Of a stretch of 40,654 nt of DNA, positions 23,932-31,114 are shown piece after piece (within the stretch, counting starts at the first letter, position 1; the number at the start of each line of letters is the position of its first letter). The position numbers and the translations under genes are program-made. The stretch comes from JAULUH01 sp032111745 (GTDB lineage: Bacteria; Chloroflexota; Anaerolineae; JAAEKA01), in the NCBI GenBank assembly GCA_032111745.1, contig JAULUH010000328.1:1-40654 (forward strand), in the 5' to 3' direction. A model generated the notes under the pieces. It did no database searches and was not told where the DNA came from. It saw only the letters and a program-made list of their open reading frames with translations.

Positions 23932-24741
23932 CTATGGCGCCTTGATAGCGACGCCGGCCCACGTCAGACCCTGCTCGGGTTGGTCCAACCACAGATCGTC
24001 CGGTCCCTCCGGCCGCCAGGCCGGCGTATAGACCAGGCCGGGCTCAAGGAGCTCGAAGTCGCCAAAGAAGGCCGCGACTTGATCCCGCGTGCGCATTTTG
24101 GTCAGATTGACCGGCCGCAGCTTTACATCATGGCCCGCCGGGGAGGGTGAACGCATCTCCTCTGCCGTATGGCTGATGACCAGATAGCTGCCGGGGCTCA
24201 CGACGTCGCGCAGCTGCTGGACGGCAGCGTAGGCGCTGCCATCATCCACGATGTAGTGGAGCACGGCCACCATCACCAGGGCTACCGGCCGCTGCAGGTC
24301 GAGGAGCTTGCTAAGCCCGGGATAGTTCAGGATCTGCTCGGGCTGACACAGATCGCCCTGGATCGCCAGGACGTTCGGAGTACCGGCGAGCATGGCCTGG
24401 CTGTGGGCGACGGATACCGGATCGATATCGACGTACACCACCCGCGCCGCGGGATTGCGCGCGCATACCAGTTCGTGCACATTGCCGAGGGTTGGCAACC
24501 CGGAGCCCAGGTCAAGAAACTGGTCGATGCCCTGGTCGAGCAGAAAATGCATCGCCCGGCGCAAAAACGCCCGGTTGACCGCAGCCACGACCCGCAGCTC
24601 AGGAAAGGCCAGCAGCAGGTGCTCCGCCGTACGCCGGTCGCTTTCGACGTTGTGGTAGCCGCCCAGCAGGCAATCATAGATGCGAGCCGGGCTCGGGCTG
24701 TCGAGATTACTGGGATCAGGCACCCAAGCAAGACGATTCAT
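23932..24741 (-). CDS. SAM-dependent methyltransferase of the DUF574 (Methyltransf_19) type
   Basis: 269 residues. 'DSPSPARIYDCLLGGYHNVESDRRTAEHLL' is the characteristic opening of this family, then 'FLRRAMHFLLDQGIDQFLDLGSGLPTLGNVHE' (SAM-binding motif I), 'VVYVDIDPVSVAHSQAML' (motif II) and 'VMVAVLHYIVDD'. The family is best known from actinobacteria, so transfer is possible. Substrate unknown. AGGAG lies seven bases before ATG 24741. It starts the operon that continues 43 bp later with the sensor kinase, which raises the possibility of a link between methylation and signalling. Confidence 0.88.
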   Translation of the reverse strand: MNRLAWVPDPSNLDSPSPARIYDCLLGGYHNVESDRRTAEHLLLAFPELRVVAAVNRAFLRRAMHFLLDQGIDQFLDLGSGLPTLGNVHELVCARNPAARVVYVDIDPVSVAHSQAMLAGTPNVLAIQGDLCQPEQILNYPGLSKLLDLQRPVALVMVAVLHYIVDDGSAYAAVQQLRDVVSPGSYLVISHTAEEMRSPSPAGHDVKLRPVNLTKMRTRDQVAAFFGDFELLEPGLVYTPAWRPEGPDDLWLDQPEQGLTWAGVAIKAP

Positions 24742-25024
24742 GCTGCCACTCCTGAGGGTGTATCCACGCAGAGGATTGAGGTCAAGGGTTCCGCCTGATC
24801 ATCGACATCGCAGCAGGTTTCGAGACTTCTGGCCACTCGCATGGCCGCCTTCCTGGCTCTGGCGCTGATCAAGCTTGGCATTCTAATCTACCACTGGTGA
24901 AGCGATTCAGTCAAGCGAGGGTGCTGCCGGTCGCAAGGTTACCTGTCTTGGACGTAGCCCGGCCCATGCTCAGTGACTTCACGGCTTCAGCTTGCCGCGC
25001 GTCCCCTTTTTTGTTGCATCTCAC
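24742..25024. other. Divergent intergenic region
   Basis: Between the methyltransferase gene (minus) and the lipoprotein promoter (plus). It contains the methyltransferase promoter (24885-24914) and a six-T run near 25008-25013. No gene is visible. Confidence 0.5.
24885..24914 (-). promoter_or_regulatory. Promoter of the methyltransferase-kinase-regulator operon
   Basis: Minus-strand TTGACT (24914-24909), 18-bp spacer, TAGATT (24890-24885) with TGG extension; leader about 135 nt. Confidence 0.6.
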
Positions 25025-25053
25025 TTGACGAAACAACAAGCGTGCGGTATACT
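25025..25053 (+). promoter_or_regulatory. Promoter of the duplicated-domain lipoprotein gene
   Basis: TTGACG (25025-25030), 17-bp spacer, TATACT (25048-25053). Strong boxes, far (about 280 nt) from the start codon. Confidence 0.75.
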
Positions 25054-25059
25054 TGAGCT

Positions 25060-25338
25060 AGATTATCGACCAGCTGACCTGGACCCCGTGTGTCCGGCGA
25101 AAGAGCACCGGCATTGGACCCGCGAACCGTAGCGCACTCATTGCCATCGTCCTCAGGATTCCGTGGCCGGCGTACTCTCTCGAGCTGGAACCAATCCCAC
25201 AATCACCAAAGTACCTCTGGAGGAGCCGCCAACCCAACAGCAACCACCACGACCAATTCCGGCAGATGTCTGCAGATGTTTGATGTGAGCCAACGCTATG
25301 AAAGCGTTCTTCCCCACTGCACACAGGAGGTGCTACTT
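25060..25338 (+). other. Long 5' leader of the lipoprotein gene
   Basis: About 280 nt. It has a 10-bp-period direct repeat (GCAGATGT at 25262-25269 and 25272-25279) and a small hairpin AACGCT/AGCGTT (25292-25297, 25303-25308) just before the AGGAGGTG ribosome site. I do not recognise a known riboswitch class. Confidence 0.45.
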
Positions 25339-26262
25339 ATGCGATTCTTGCCGATCGTGTCCTTGTTGTTGATTGCGGCGTTGGTGCTGGGCGCGTGTGG
25401 TCCAGCCGTCCCCACGGCTGTCGAGGAGACCACTGAGAGCGGCCAGCGTTTCCTGCTGTCGCTGCCCCGCCTGACTATAGACGTAGACGAGGAGGGCAAG
25501 CCGAACCTCGGCGGTGTGTCCCTCGACGAGTTGGGCGGTGTGCTGGGCGTGCAGCTGCCGGAGTTCGCCGTGAATCCGTTCTACGTGGACTGGATGAAGA
25601 ACACCAATGTCCAGCACATGGAGTTGGTGCACACGGCAGATGGCATGCACATCTACGTGAACGGCGAGGCTATGCCCTACCTGGCCTGGGATGGAGAAGC
25701 CCTGGCCAACGCCGGTGAGGTGGCTGGCCTATTCAACCTGCCGTTCGCCCAGCTCATTGGCAAGCTGGCGCCCATCCTGCAGCGCACGGGCCTGAACATC
25801 GTACTCCGGTTCCCGACCCAGGAAGGCGCGGCCCCGGTAGCGATGCGCGATCCGACCGTGGTGCCCGTGGCGCCCCCTGAGGAGGAAGTGACCCCGGCCA
25901 TGGTAGCCAAGGCCGACATCGTCTTCGACGAGAACGGCGTGCCGTCGTTCGCCGGTCTCAGCGCCCAGGATCTGCTGGCGCTCGGCGTTGCCGTGCCTGG
26001 CCTGGCCCCGGAGACCCTGGCCACACTCAAGCAGTACGGCGTTGAAGGCATGCGCATCGTCACCTCGTCCGATGGCGTCAGGCTGTTTGTCAACGACAAG
26101 GCATTGCCGTACCTGCGCTGGGACGGCGCCTCTTTGCAGGGCGCGTCCAATCTGTATGCTCAGATGAATCCAGACAGCCCCTACATCGAGTTGGCAAAGC
26201 TATTCCTGCCCGAGATGAGGAACGTTGACATCGACTTAGCGGTGAAGTTCCCTGAGCAGTAG
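25339..26262 (+). CDS. Lipoprotein with two tandem copies of an unknown domain
   Basis: 307 residues from ATG 25339, with AGGAGGTG seven bases upstream. A signal peptide ends at lipobox LGAC. Two copies of one domain follow. Copy 1 is about 55-170 (VQHMELVHTADGMHIYVNGEAMPYLAWDGEAL). Copy 2 is about 195-305 (VEGMRIVTSSDGVRLFVNDKALPYLRWDGASL). Both run on to an amphipathic helix and a strand ending in an 'xFPxQ' motif. The core 'DGxxxxVNxxAxPYLxWDG' is shared. No family is recognised. Probably anchored on the outer membrane face. The 2-TM protein gene follows after 26 bp. Confidence 0.8.
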   Translation: MRFLPIVSLLLIAALVLGACGPAVPTAVEETTESGQRFLLSLPRLTIDVDEEGKPNLGGVSLDELGGVLGVQLPEFAVNPFYVDWMKNTNVQHMELVHTADGMHIYVNGEAMPYLAWDGEALANAGEVAGLFNLPFAQLIGKLAPILQRTGLNIVLRFPTQEGAAPVAMRDPTVVPVAPPEEEVTPAMVAKADIVFDENGVPSFAGLSAQDLLALGVAVPGLAPETLATLKQYGVEGMRIVTSSDGVRLFVNDKALPYLRWDGASLQGASNLYAQMNPDSPYIELAKLFLPEMRNVDIDLAVKFPEQ

Positions 26263-26288
26263 TGCCAGGCGAGGGAGGAGTAGCCGTC

Positions 26289-26657
26289 ATGACAAGTCGT
26301 TACGGAATCCTACGCACCCTCGGGTGGCTGTTTATCGTCCTCGCCGTAATCCTGTTGATACTGGGAATCGGTGGGGCCATCTTCGGCTGGTCGATAGTGA
26401 ACAACTTCATCAGCGCAGGGGTAGGCCTGCCGGGTTCCTTGACCCTGGTCGGTGCCTTGCCCCCACTGCTGATCGGCGTCTGGGGCTTTCTGCAGTTCTT
26501 CGTGATCGGCAAGGTGCTACACCTGCTGGTCGACCTTGACGACAGCGTGCAGCGGGCGATCACCGAACAGAACCGGCAGACGGAGAAGATCGATCTGCTG
26601 ATGATGCCCATGCCGGGAGGCACTGGCACTACAGCCAGCAGGCAGCTGACTCCGTAG
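26289..26657 (+). CDS. Small membrane protein with two transmembrane helices
   Basis: 122 residues from ATG 26289, with GGGAGGAG eight to nine bases upstream. Helix 1 is about 10-35 (LGWLFIVLAVILLILGIGGAIFGW) and helix 2 about 45-75 (LPGSLTLVGALPPLLIGVWGFLQFFVIGKVL). A polar tail of about 45 residues (DLDDSVQRAITEQNRQTEKIDLLM) looks helical. No family is recognised. It is co-transcribed with the preceding lipoprotein and closed by a perfect hairpin, so the two make a compact two-gene unit. Confidence 0.75.
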   Translation: MTSRYGILRTLGWLFIVLAVILLILGIGGAIFGWSIVNNFISAGVGLPGSLTLVGALPPLLIGVWGFLQFFVIGKVLHLLVDLDDSVQRAITEQNRQTEKIDLLMMPMPGGTGTTASRQLTP

Positions 26658-26692
26658 CTTGCTGCGGCGCGCCACCTCGGGACTACAAGCGA

Positions 26693-26725
26693 ACAGTCCC
26701 CGGCCTGGGCCAGGCCGGGGACTGT
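26693..26725 (+). terminator. Strong terminator hairpin
   Basis: A perfect 15-bp stem (26693-26707 with 26711-26725) around a 3-nt loop, 36 bp after the 2-TM gene. The following T-tract is poor (GATTCTG), so it may need help or act as an RNA 3' shield. Confidence 0.7.
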
Positions 26726-26754
26726 GATTCTGCGTCCAGCTGGCCCTGGATGAC

Positions 26755-26783
26755 TTGCACGTTCCTGCGCTCTCTGGTACAAT
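26755..26783 (+). promoter_or_regulatory. Promoter of pfk
   Basis: TTGCAC (26755-26760), 17-bp spacer, TACAAT (26778-26783) with TGG extension. Confidence 0.7.
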
Positions 26784-26789
26784 GCCTGC

Positions 26790-27006
26790 CGTGTGCGTTT
26801 CAACATGCCGTTGTGAATGCGAGGCAGGCACGCTGTGCGCCAGTCAGCGAAACTCCTCGTGATAGAATGCTCGACCCCCTAGCCCGATTTGCGACAACTG
26901 CACCGTCCAGGTCGGGCGCTTTTGCTCTGACGACCTGTGGCTGCAATTCCAATGGCGTCCCGACCTGGGTGGCCATTGGCTGGCGTCTACTAAACTGAGG
27001 TTTTGG
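26790..27006 (+). other. Structured 5' leader of pfk with competing helices
   Basis: About 215 nt without a gene. CCAGGTCGGG (26907-26916) can pair with CCCGACCTGG (26959-26968), 10 bp. Alternatively GCCCGA (26882-26887) can pair with TCGGGC (26912-26917), using the same bases. A third pair, CCAATGG with CCATTGG, lies across 26949-26979. Ribosome site TGAGG precedes ATG 27007. Confidence 0.5.
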
Positions 27007-28180
27007 ATGTCACGACCGAAGACCCTCGCCGTCCTCACCGGCGGCGGCGATGTTCCGGGATTGAACCCATGCATCAAGCAGGTGGTCAATCGCGCGATTG
27101 GACCACGGCTGGCGCGTCCTGGGGCTGCGACGCGGATGGGCAGGGCCTCTAAACTACAATCCAAAAGATCCTGACAGCCAGGACCGATGGGTTATCGAAT
27201 TGACAGACCAGGTCGTGCGGACCATTGATCGCACCGGCGGCACCTTCTTGCACACCTCACGCACCCAGCCCAGCAAGGTAAAGGCCAGGGAAATACCGGA
27301 GTTCCTGCGCGAGACAGGCAAGGACTACACATCTTCCAAGGAGGAGCTCGATCTAACCTGGAAGGTGTTGCAGACGCTGGACCAGTTGGGAGTGGACGTG
27401 CTCATCCCCATCGGGGGCGATGATACCCTGGGCTACGGGACGCGCATCCACCGCGAGGGCTATCCGGTGGTGTCGATTCCCAAGACCATGGACAATGACG
27501 TCTTTGGCACCGACTTCTGTATCGGATTTAGCACGGCGGTCACCCGATCCGTGGATCTGATCACCGCCCTGCGCACCCCGGCCGGTTCCCATGAACGGAT
27601 TGCCGTGGTTGAGCTGTTTGGACGCAACTCCGGCGAGACATCTCTGATCGCCTCCTACCTGGCCTACGCGGACCGGGCGATCATCTCCGAGGTGCCCTTC
27701 GAACCGGAAAAGCTGGCCCGCCTGTTGGCCCAGGATCAGCGCCACAATCCCAGCGGCTATGCCATTGTGACGATCTCGGAAGGCGCTACCATCATCGGCG
27801 GCGATGTGATCGAGACCGGCGAGCCCGATGCGTATGGCCATCGCAAGCTGGGCGGTGTGGGCCAGAAGACAGCGGAACTGATCAAACAACTGACCGGCCA
27901 AAACACCCTCTACCAGCAGCTGGCCTATCTCATGCGCTCGGGCTCACCTGACTCGCTGGACCGGCTGGTCGCGGCCAACTTCGGCGCCCTGGCGGTAGAT
28001 CTGGCGGTGCGTGGCATCACCGGCCGCATGGTTGCGCTGCGAGAGGGTCGATATACCCATGTGGCAGCTGACATGCCCATGAGGGGGGTCAAACGCGTCG
28101 ACGTCGACGAGTTCTACGATGTGGAAAGCTATCGCCCCAAGGTTGCCCACATCCAGGGCAAACCCATGTTCCTGTACTAA
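27007..28180 (+). pseudogene. pfkA: 6-phosphofructokinase, probably PPi-dependent type, interrupted by a +1 frameshift
   Basis: ATG 27007 (TGAGG six bases upstream) reads MSRPKTLAVLTGGGDVPGLNPCIKQVVNRAI, the PFK N-terminus. An extra G at 27100 then throws it into an early stop, while the next frame continues DHGWRVLGLRRGWAGPL to the normal end at 28180. Removing one base gives 390 residues. GGDDTLGYG has Asp where E. coli PFK has Gly104, and IPKTMDND has Lys where E. coli has Gly124; this Asp/Lys pair is known for pyrophosphate-using enzymes. The frame downstream could restart at TTG 27098 but would lack the 'GGGDVPGLN' loop. A sequencing error is possible, since glycolysis would otherwise depend on another copy. 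Confidence 0.85.
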
Positions 28181-28211
28181 CACCGGAGGTAACTAAGACG
28201 TGGAGGTGTCC

Positions 28212-28415
28212 ATGAAACGATTCAATGCCAAACAAATTTCGTTCATCGTCGGTTGCCTGGTCGTAGCCTTTGTCATCAACATTACCCTCTGGTTCCTGAT
28301 CATGGGCCATCCAGACGAGATTGGCTGGGTCTATCACTTCCTGGTCACGATCTGTCTTGGCGCCGTCTTCGTGCACTTTGGCGACCGGTTCTTCAAGCTG
28401 CAGATCTATCGTTAA
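28212..28415 (+). CDS. Small membrane protein, two transmembrane helices
   Basis: 67 residues from ATG 28212, with GGAGGTG just upstream. Helices at about 8-31 (ISFIVGCLVVAFVINITLWFLIMG) and 40-57 (VYHFLVTICLGAVFVHFG), with a basic C-terminus. No family is recognised. It lies 31 bp after pfk and 74 bp before the DUF456 gene. Confidence 0.7.
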   Translation: MKRFNAKQISFIVGCLVVAFVINITLWFLIMGHPDEIGWVYHFLVTICLGAVFVHFGDRFFKLQIYR

Positions 28416-28489
28416 TCTGCTTCCCCTTAAGCCCGCCAGGTCCGTACCGTTGATAGCGCCAGTTCCCAGTCTCCCGAACCGGAGGAGCC

Positions 28490-29011
28490 GTGGATAGCCT
28501 GGCGGCCATCGTGGCCTATGGACTGATGTTCCTGGGCCTTATCGGCGCTGTGGTGCCGCTGGTCCCCGGGCCCCTGTTGATCTGGCTCGGAGCCCTGGTG
28601 TGGGCATGGCAGGACGGCTTCCAGGCGGTGAGCTGGCCGACGCTCCTGATCCTGGGGATTCTGACCGTGGTGGCGTGGAGCCTGGACCTGGTGACGACGA
28701 CCTGGATTGGCCGCCGGACGGGTGTGAGCTGGAAGGCCATCGCCGGCGCCATCGCCGGGGGCTTCGTTGGTGGGATCCTGTTCGGTGGCTTCATACCCGT
28801 GGTAGGCACCATCATTGCGGCGCTGCTCGGAGGTGTGGCCGGAATCCTGGTGGTCGAATACCTGGATAAGCGCAACTGGCAGCAGGCCTTCGCGGCCGGC
28901 CGTAACTACATCGGTAGCTTCCTGCTATCCAGCATCCTTGAGATCTGGCTGGCCGTCTTGATGATCGGTCTCTTCGTGTGGCAGGCCTTCTTCCAGGGGA
29001 AAACCGGATGA
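28490..29011 (+). CDS. DUF456 family membrane protein
   Basis: 173 residues from GTG 28490 (GGAGGAG upstream). The Gly-rich hydrophobic pattern 'GLMFLGLIGAVVPLVPGPLLIWLGALVWA', 'DLVTTTWIGRRTGVSWKAIAGAIAGGFVGGILFGGFIPVVGTIIAALLGGVAGILVVEYL' is typical of DUF456, with about four membrane segments. Function unknown. It ends the pfk-side transcription unit, nine bases before a long hairpin. Confidence 0.85.
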   Translation: MDSLAAIVAYGLMFLGLIGAVVPLVPGPLLIWLGALVWAWQDGFQAVSWPTLLILGILTVVAWSLDLVTTTWIGRRTGVSWKAIAGAIAGGFVGGILFGGFIPVVGTIIAALLGGVAGILVVEYLDKRNWQQAFAAGRNYIGSFLLSSILEIWLAVLMIGLFVWQAFFQGKTG

Positions 29012-29019
29012 ACAAACAC

Positions 29020-29061
29020 GGCGGCCGCCGCCCCAGCGCCTTTGTTGGGGCAGCGGCCGCC
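29020..29061. terminator. Bidirectional terminator between DUF456 gene and tRNA
   Basis: A 16-bp stem with one mismatch (29020-29035 with 29046-29061), 10-nt loop. The minus-strand side is followed by a T-rich run (TGTTTGTTC), so it best serves the tRNA; it also follows the DUF456 stop on the plus strand. Confidence 0.75.
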
Positions 29062-29070
29062 ATTGTCTGA

Positions 29071-29145
<75 letters not shown>

Positions 29146-29159
29146 CTGCGCACCAACGG

Positions 29160-29188
29160 AGTGTACCACAGTTGGCCTGACCTGGCAA
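29160..29188 (-). promoter_or_regulatory. Promoter of tRNA-Arg
   Basis: Minus-strand TTGCCA (29188-29183), 17-bp spacer, TACACT (29165-29160) with TGG extension, 14 bp before the tRNA. Confidence 0.7.
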
Positions 29189-29209
29189 GCCGGTAGGCCC
29201 GCACGTATT

Positions 29210-29237
29210 TTGCAGCGATCTCAAAATCTGCTATAAT
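29210..29237 (+). promoter_or_regulatory. Promoter of the CapA-like gene, leaderless geometry
   Basis: TTGCAG (29210-29215), 16-bp spacer, TATAAT (29232-29237) with TGC extension, then eight bases to ATG 29246. No ribosome site is present. Confidence 0.7.
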
Positions 29238-29245
29238 CAGCACCT

Positions 29246-30979
29246 ATGAACTTGCTAGATCGACGCCATCGCCTGTTGTGGGCGCTCAGCGCGCTCTTGA
29301 TCCTGCTCGGTAGCCTGCTGGTCTGGTGGTCGTGGCAGGCTGTACGTCCGGCGGCCAGCGAGGCCCGCCAACCATCACCAGATGTGGACCCTCGCCCCGT
29401 CGCGTCGGCGACGGCGCTGGTAGCCGTGCGGCCCACGGCCGTGGTTACAGCCACCCGGCCCCGCACCCACGCCGTGCGGCTGGCGGTGCCGGGAGTCCTG
29501 CCTGGCGACATTCGGTCCGGCCTGCAGACGTGGATGCAACCGGGGCCCGGGACGGCGATCATCACAGACACGAAACCGGCCGATCTCGCCCTGGCCATGG
29601 AAGGCTCGGGTGAGCCCCTGATCGAGCGGGTCTATGTGCCCGTGGCCCGTTTTGCCGAGGTGGCCGACGCGGTGCCGGCCGCCAGCTTGCTGGCCCTGTG
29701 GCGCAGTGGCCCTGGCGAGGATGAGGCGCGCCTGGCCGTCGACGAGGATACGGCGGCCGCGCTGGCCCTGTTGTGGGGGCCATCAGACCAGGTGGAGGTG
29801 TTCCCTGATGTGGCTGCGGTGGGCACGGCGCTATGGCAGACGCCGGGTCGCCTGGGAATTGTGCCCTTCGACCAGCTGGTGCCGGAGCTCAAGGCCCTGA
29901 GCATCAACGGCAACGACCCCACGGATAACCAGTTTCAGCCCGACGATTATCCCCTGGTGCTGCGGCTATTCCTGGAGGTGCCGGCGGGCCTGGACTCGCT
30001 GGCCCGCGACCTGCAGGATCACATCGTCGGGGAAGGGCAACACACTAACCGGGATCCTGGCAAGCTCACGACCCTCGTGATGACGGGCGTGACGGCCATG
30101 TCGCGCACCACGGCGCTGCGCATGGAGCAGATGGGCTATGACTACCCGGCGGCCGTCATCTCCTCGACCCTGGCTGCGGCTGATCTGACCCACATCAGCA
30201 ACGAGGTGCCATTCACGCCGGATTGCCAGGTCGACGCCACCGAGAACAACCTGACCCTGTGCTCCAGGCCCGAATACCTGCAGTCGATGCGGGATGTGGG
30301 CGTCGACCTGGTGGGGCTGACCGGCAACCACTTGAACGATTTCGGGCCCGAGGCCACCCTGTGGTCGCTGCAATTCTACCAGGACGAAGCCCTGCCCATC
30401 TACGGCGGCGGCGCCGACCTGGAGGACTCCTGGAAGCCGCTGCTGGTGGAGCACAACGGCAACCGCTTGGTTTTCCTCGGCGCCAATTCGTTTGGACCCG
30501 ACTATGCTCTCGCCGGGCCGGATTACCCCGGATCGACCCCCTACACGCTGGAGGCCATGACCGAGGCCATCGCCAGCGCGCGCCAGGAGCTCGATCCCGA
30601 CCTGGTGCTGGTGGAGCTGCAGTGGGAAGAGAGCTACGACACGGTGCCGCTGCTGACCCAACGCGAGGATTTCCCCAAGTTGCGGGAGGCAGGGGCCGAC
30701 CTGGTGACCGGTGTGCAGTCTCACGTGCCGCAGGCGGTGGGCTTTGAGGACGGGGGCCTGATCCTGTATGGCCTGGGTAATCTGTTCTTCGATCAGATGT
30801 GGAGCCAGTGGACACGGGAGGGCCTGATTCCCCGCCATACCATTTACGATGGCCGCCACCTGAGCACCAAGCTCATGACCACCATCCTGGAGGATTTCGC
30901 CCAGCCGCGCTGGGCGACGGAGGAAGAGCGGGCCGCCATCCTGGAGCGCGTGTTCGCAGCCAGCGGGTGGTGGGAATAG
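29246..30979 (+). CDS. Membrane-anchored CapA-family (PGA_cap) metallophosphatase-like protein
   Basis: 577 residues. One N-terminal membrane segment (about 10-32) and a linker lead to an N-terminal ~200-residue region resembling a solute-binding fold. The C-terminal half is CapA-like: 'LVMTGVTAMSR', 'HISNEVPFTPDC', 'DLVGLTGNHLNDFG', 'LVELQWEESYD' and 'ADLVTGVQSHVPQAVGFEDGGLILYGLGNLFFDQ' carry the conserved Asn-His and His residues of the calcineurin-like fold. CapA homologues take part in poly-gamma-glutamate capsule assembly, but many Chloroflexota copies lack capBC neighbours, as here. The first metal motif (usually GD) is altered to 'TGVTAM', so catalysis is uncertain. Confidence 0.82.
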   Translation: MNLLDRRHRLLWALSALLILLGSLLVWWSWQAVRPAASEARQPSPDVDPRPVASATALVAVRPTAVVTATRPRTHAVRLAVPGVLPGDIRSGLQTWMQPGPGTAIITDTKPADLALAMEGSGEPLIERVYVPVARFAEVADAVPAASLLALWRSGPGEDEARLAVDEDTAAALALLWGPSDQVEVFPDVAAVGTALWQTPGRLGIVPFDQLVPELKALSINGNDPTDNQFQPDDYPLVLRLFLEVPAGLDSLARDLQDHIVGEGQHTNRDPGKLTTLVMTGVTAMSRTTALRMEQMGYDYPAAVISSTLAAADLTHISNEVPFTPDCQVDATENNLTLCSRPEYLQSMRDVGVDLVGLTGNHLNDFGPEATLWSLQFYQDEALPIYGGGADLEDSWKPLLVEHNGNRLVFLGANSFGPDYALAGPDYPGSTPYTLEAMTEAIASARQELDPDLVLVELQWEESYDTVPLLTQREDFPKLREAGADLVTGVQSHVPQAVGFEDGGLILYGLGNLFFDQMWSQWTREGLIPRHTIYDGRHLSTKLMTTILEDFAQPRWATEEERAAILERVFAASGWWE

Positions 30980-31035
30980 GGTGTGATTGAAGTAGGGGGC
31001 TTTGATCGTCGTGGCCCTACGGGCCAGGCAGGTCT

Positions 31036-31064
31036 TTGGCGCGGGCGCGAAATCGTGGTATAGT
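31036..31064 (+). promoter_or_regulatory. Promoter of the dynamin-like gene
   Basis: TTGGCG (31036-31041), 17-bp spacer, TATAGT (31059-31064) with TGG extension. An ATG-GTT-TGA mini-frame begins at 31070, at or next to the predicted transcript start. Confidence 0.7.
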
Positions 31065-31114
31065 CAGGCATGGTTTGAGGTTTCAGCAGCCGATAGAGTG
31101 AGGAGCCAAACGTA

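Noticed and set aside
25060..25338. Known riboswitch in the long lipoprotein leader
   Set aside because: I could not match conserved cores of c-di-GMP, cobalamin, TPP, SAM or glycine classes; only weak hairpins are visible.
27090..27105. Programmed frameshift in pfk
   Set aside because: No slippery heptamer, stop-proximal pause site or downstream pseudoknot is seen; PFK genes are not known to use one.
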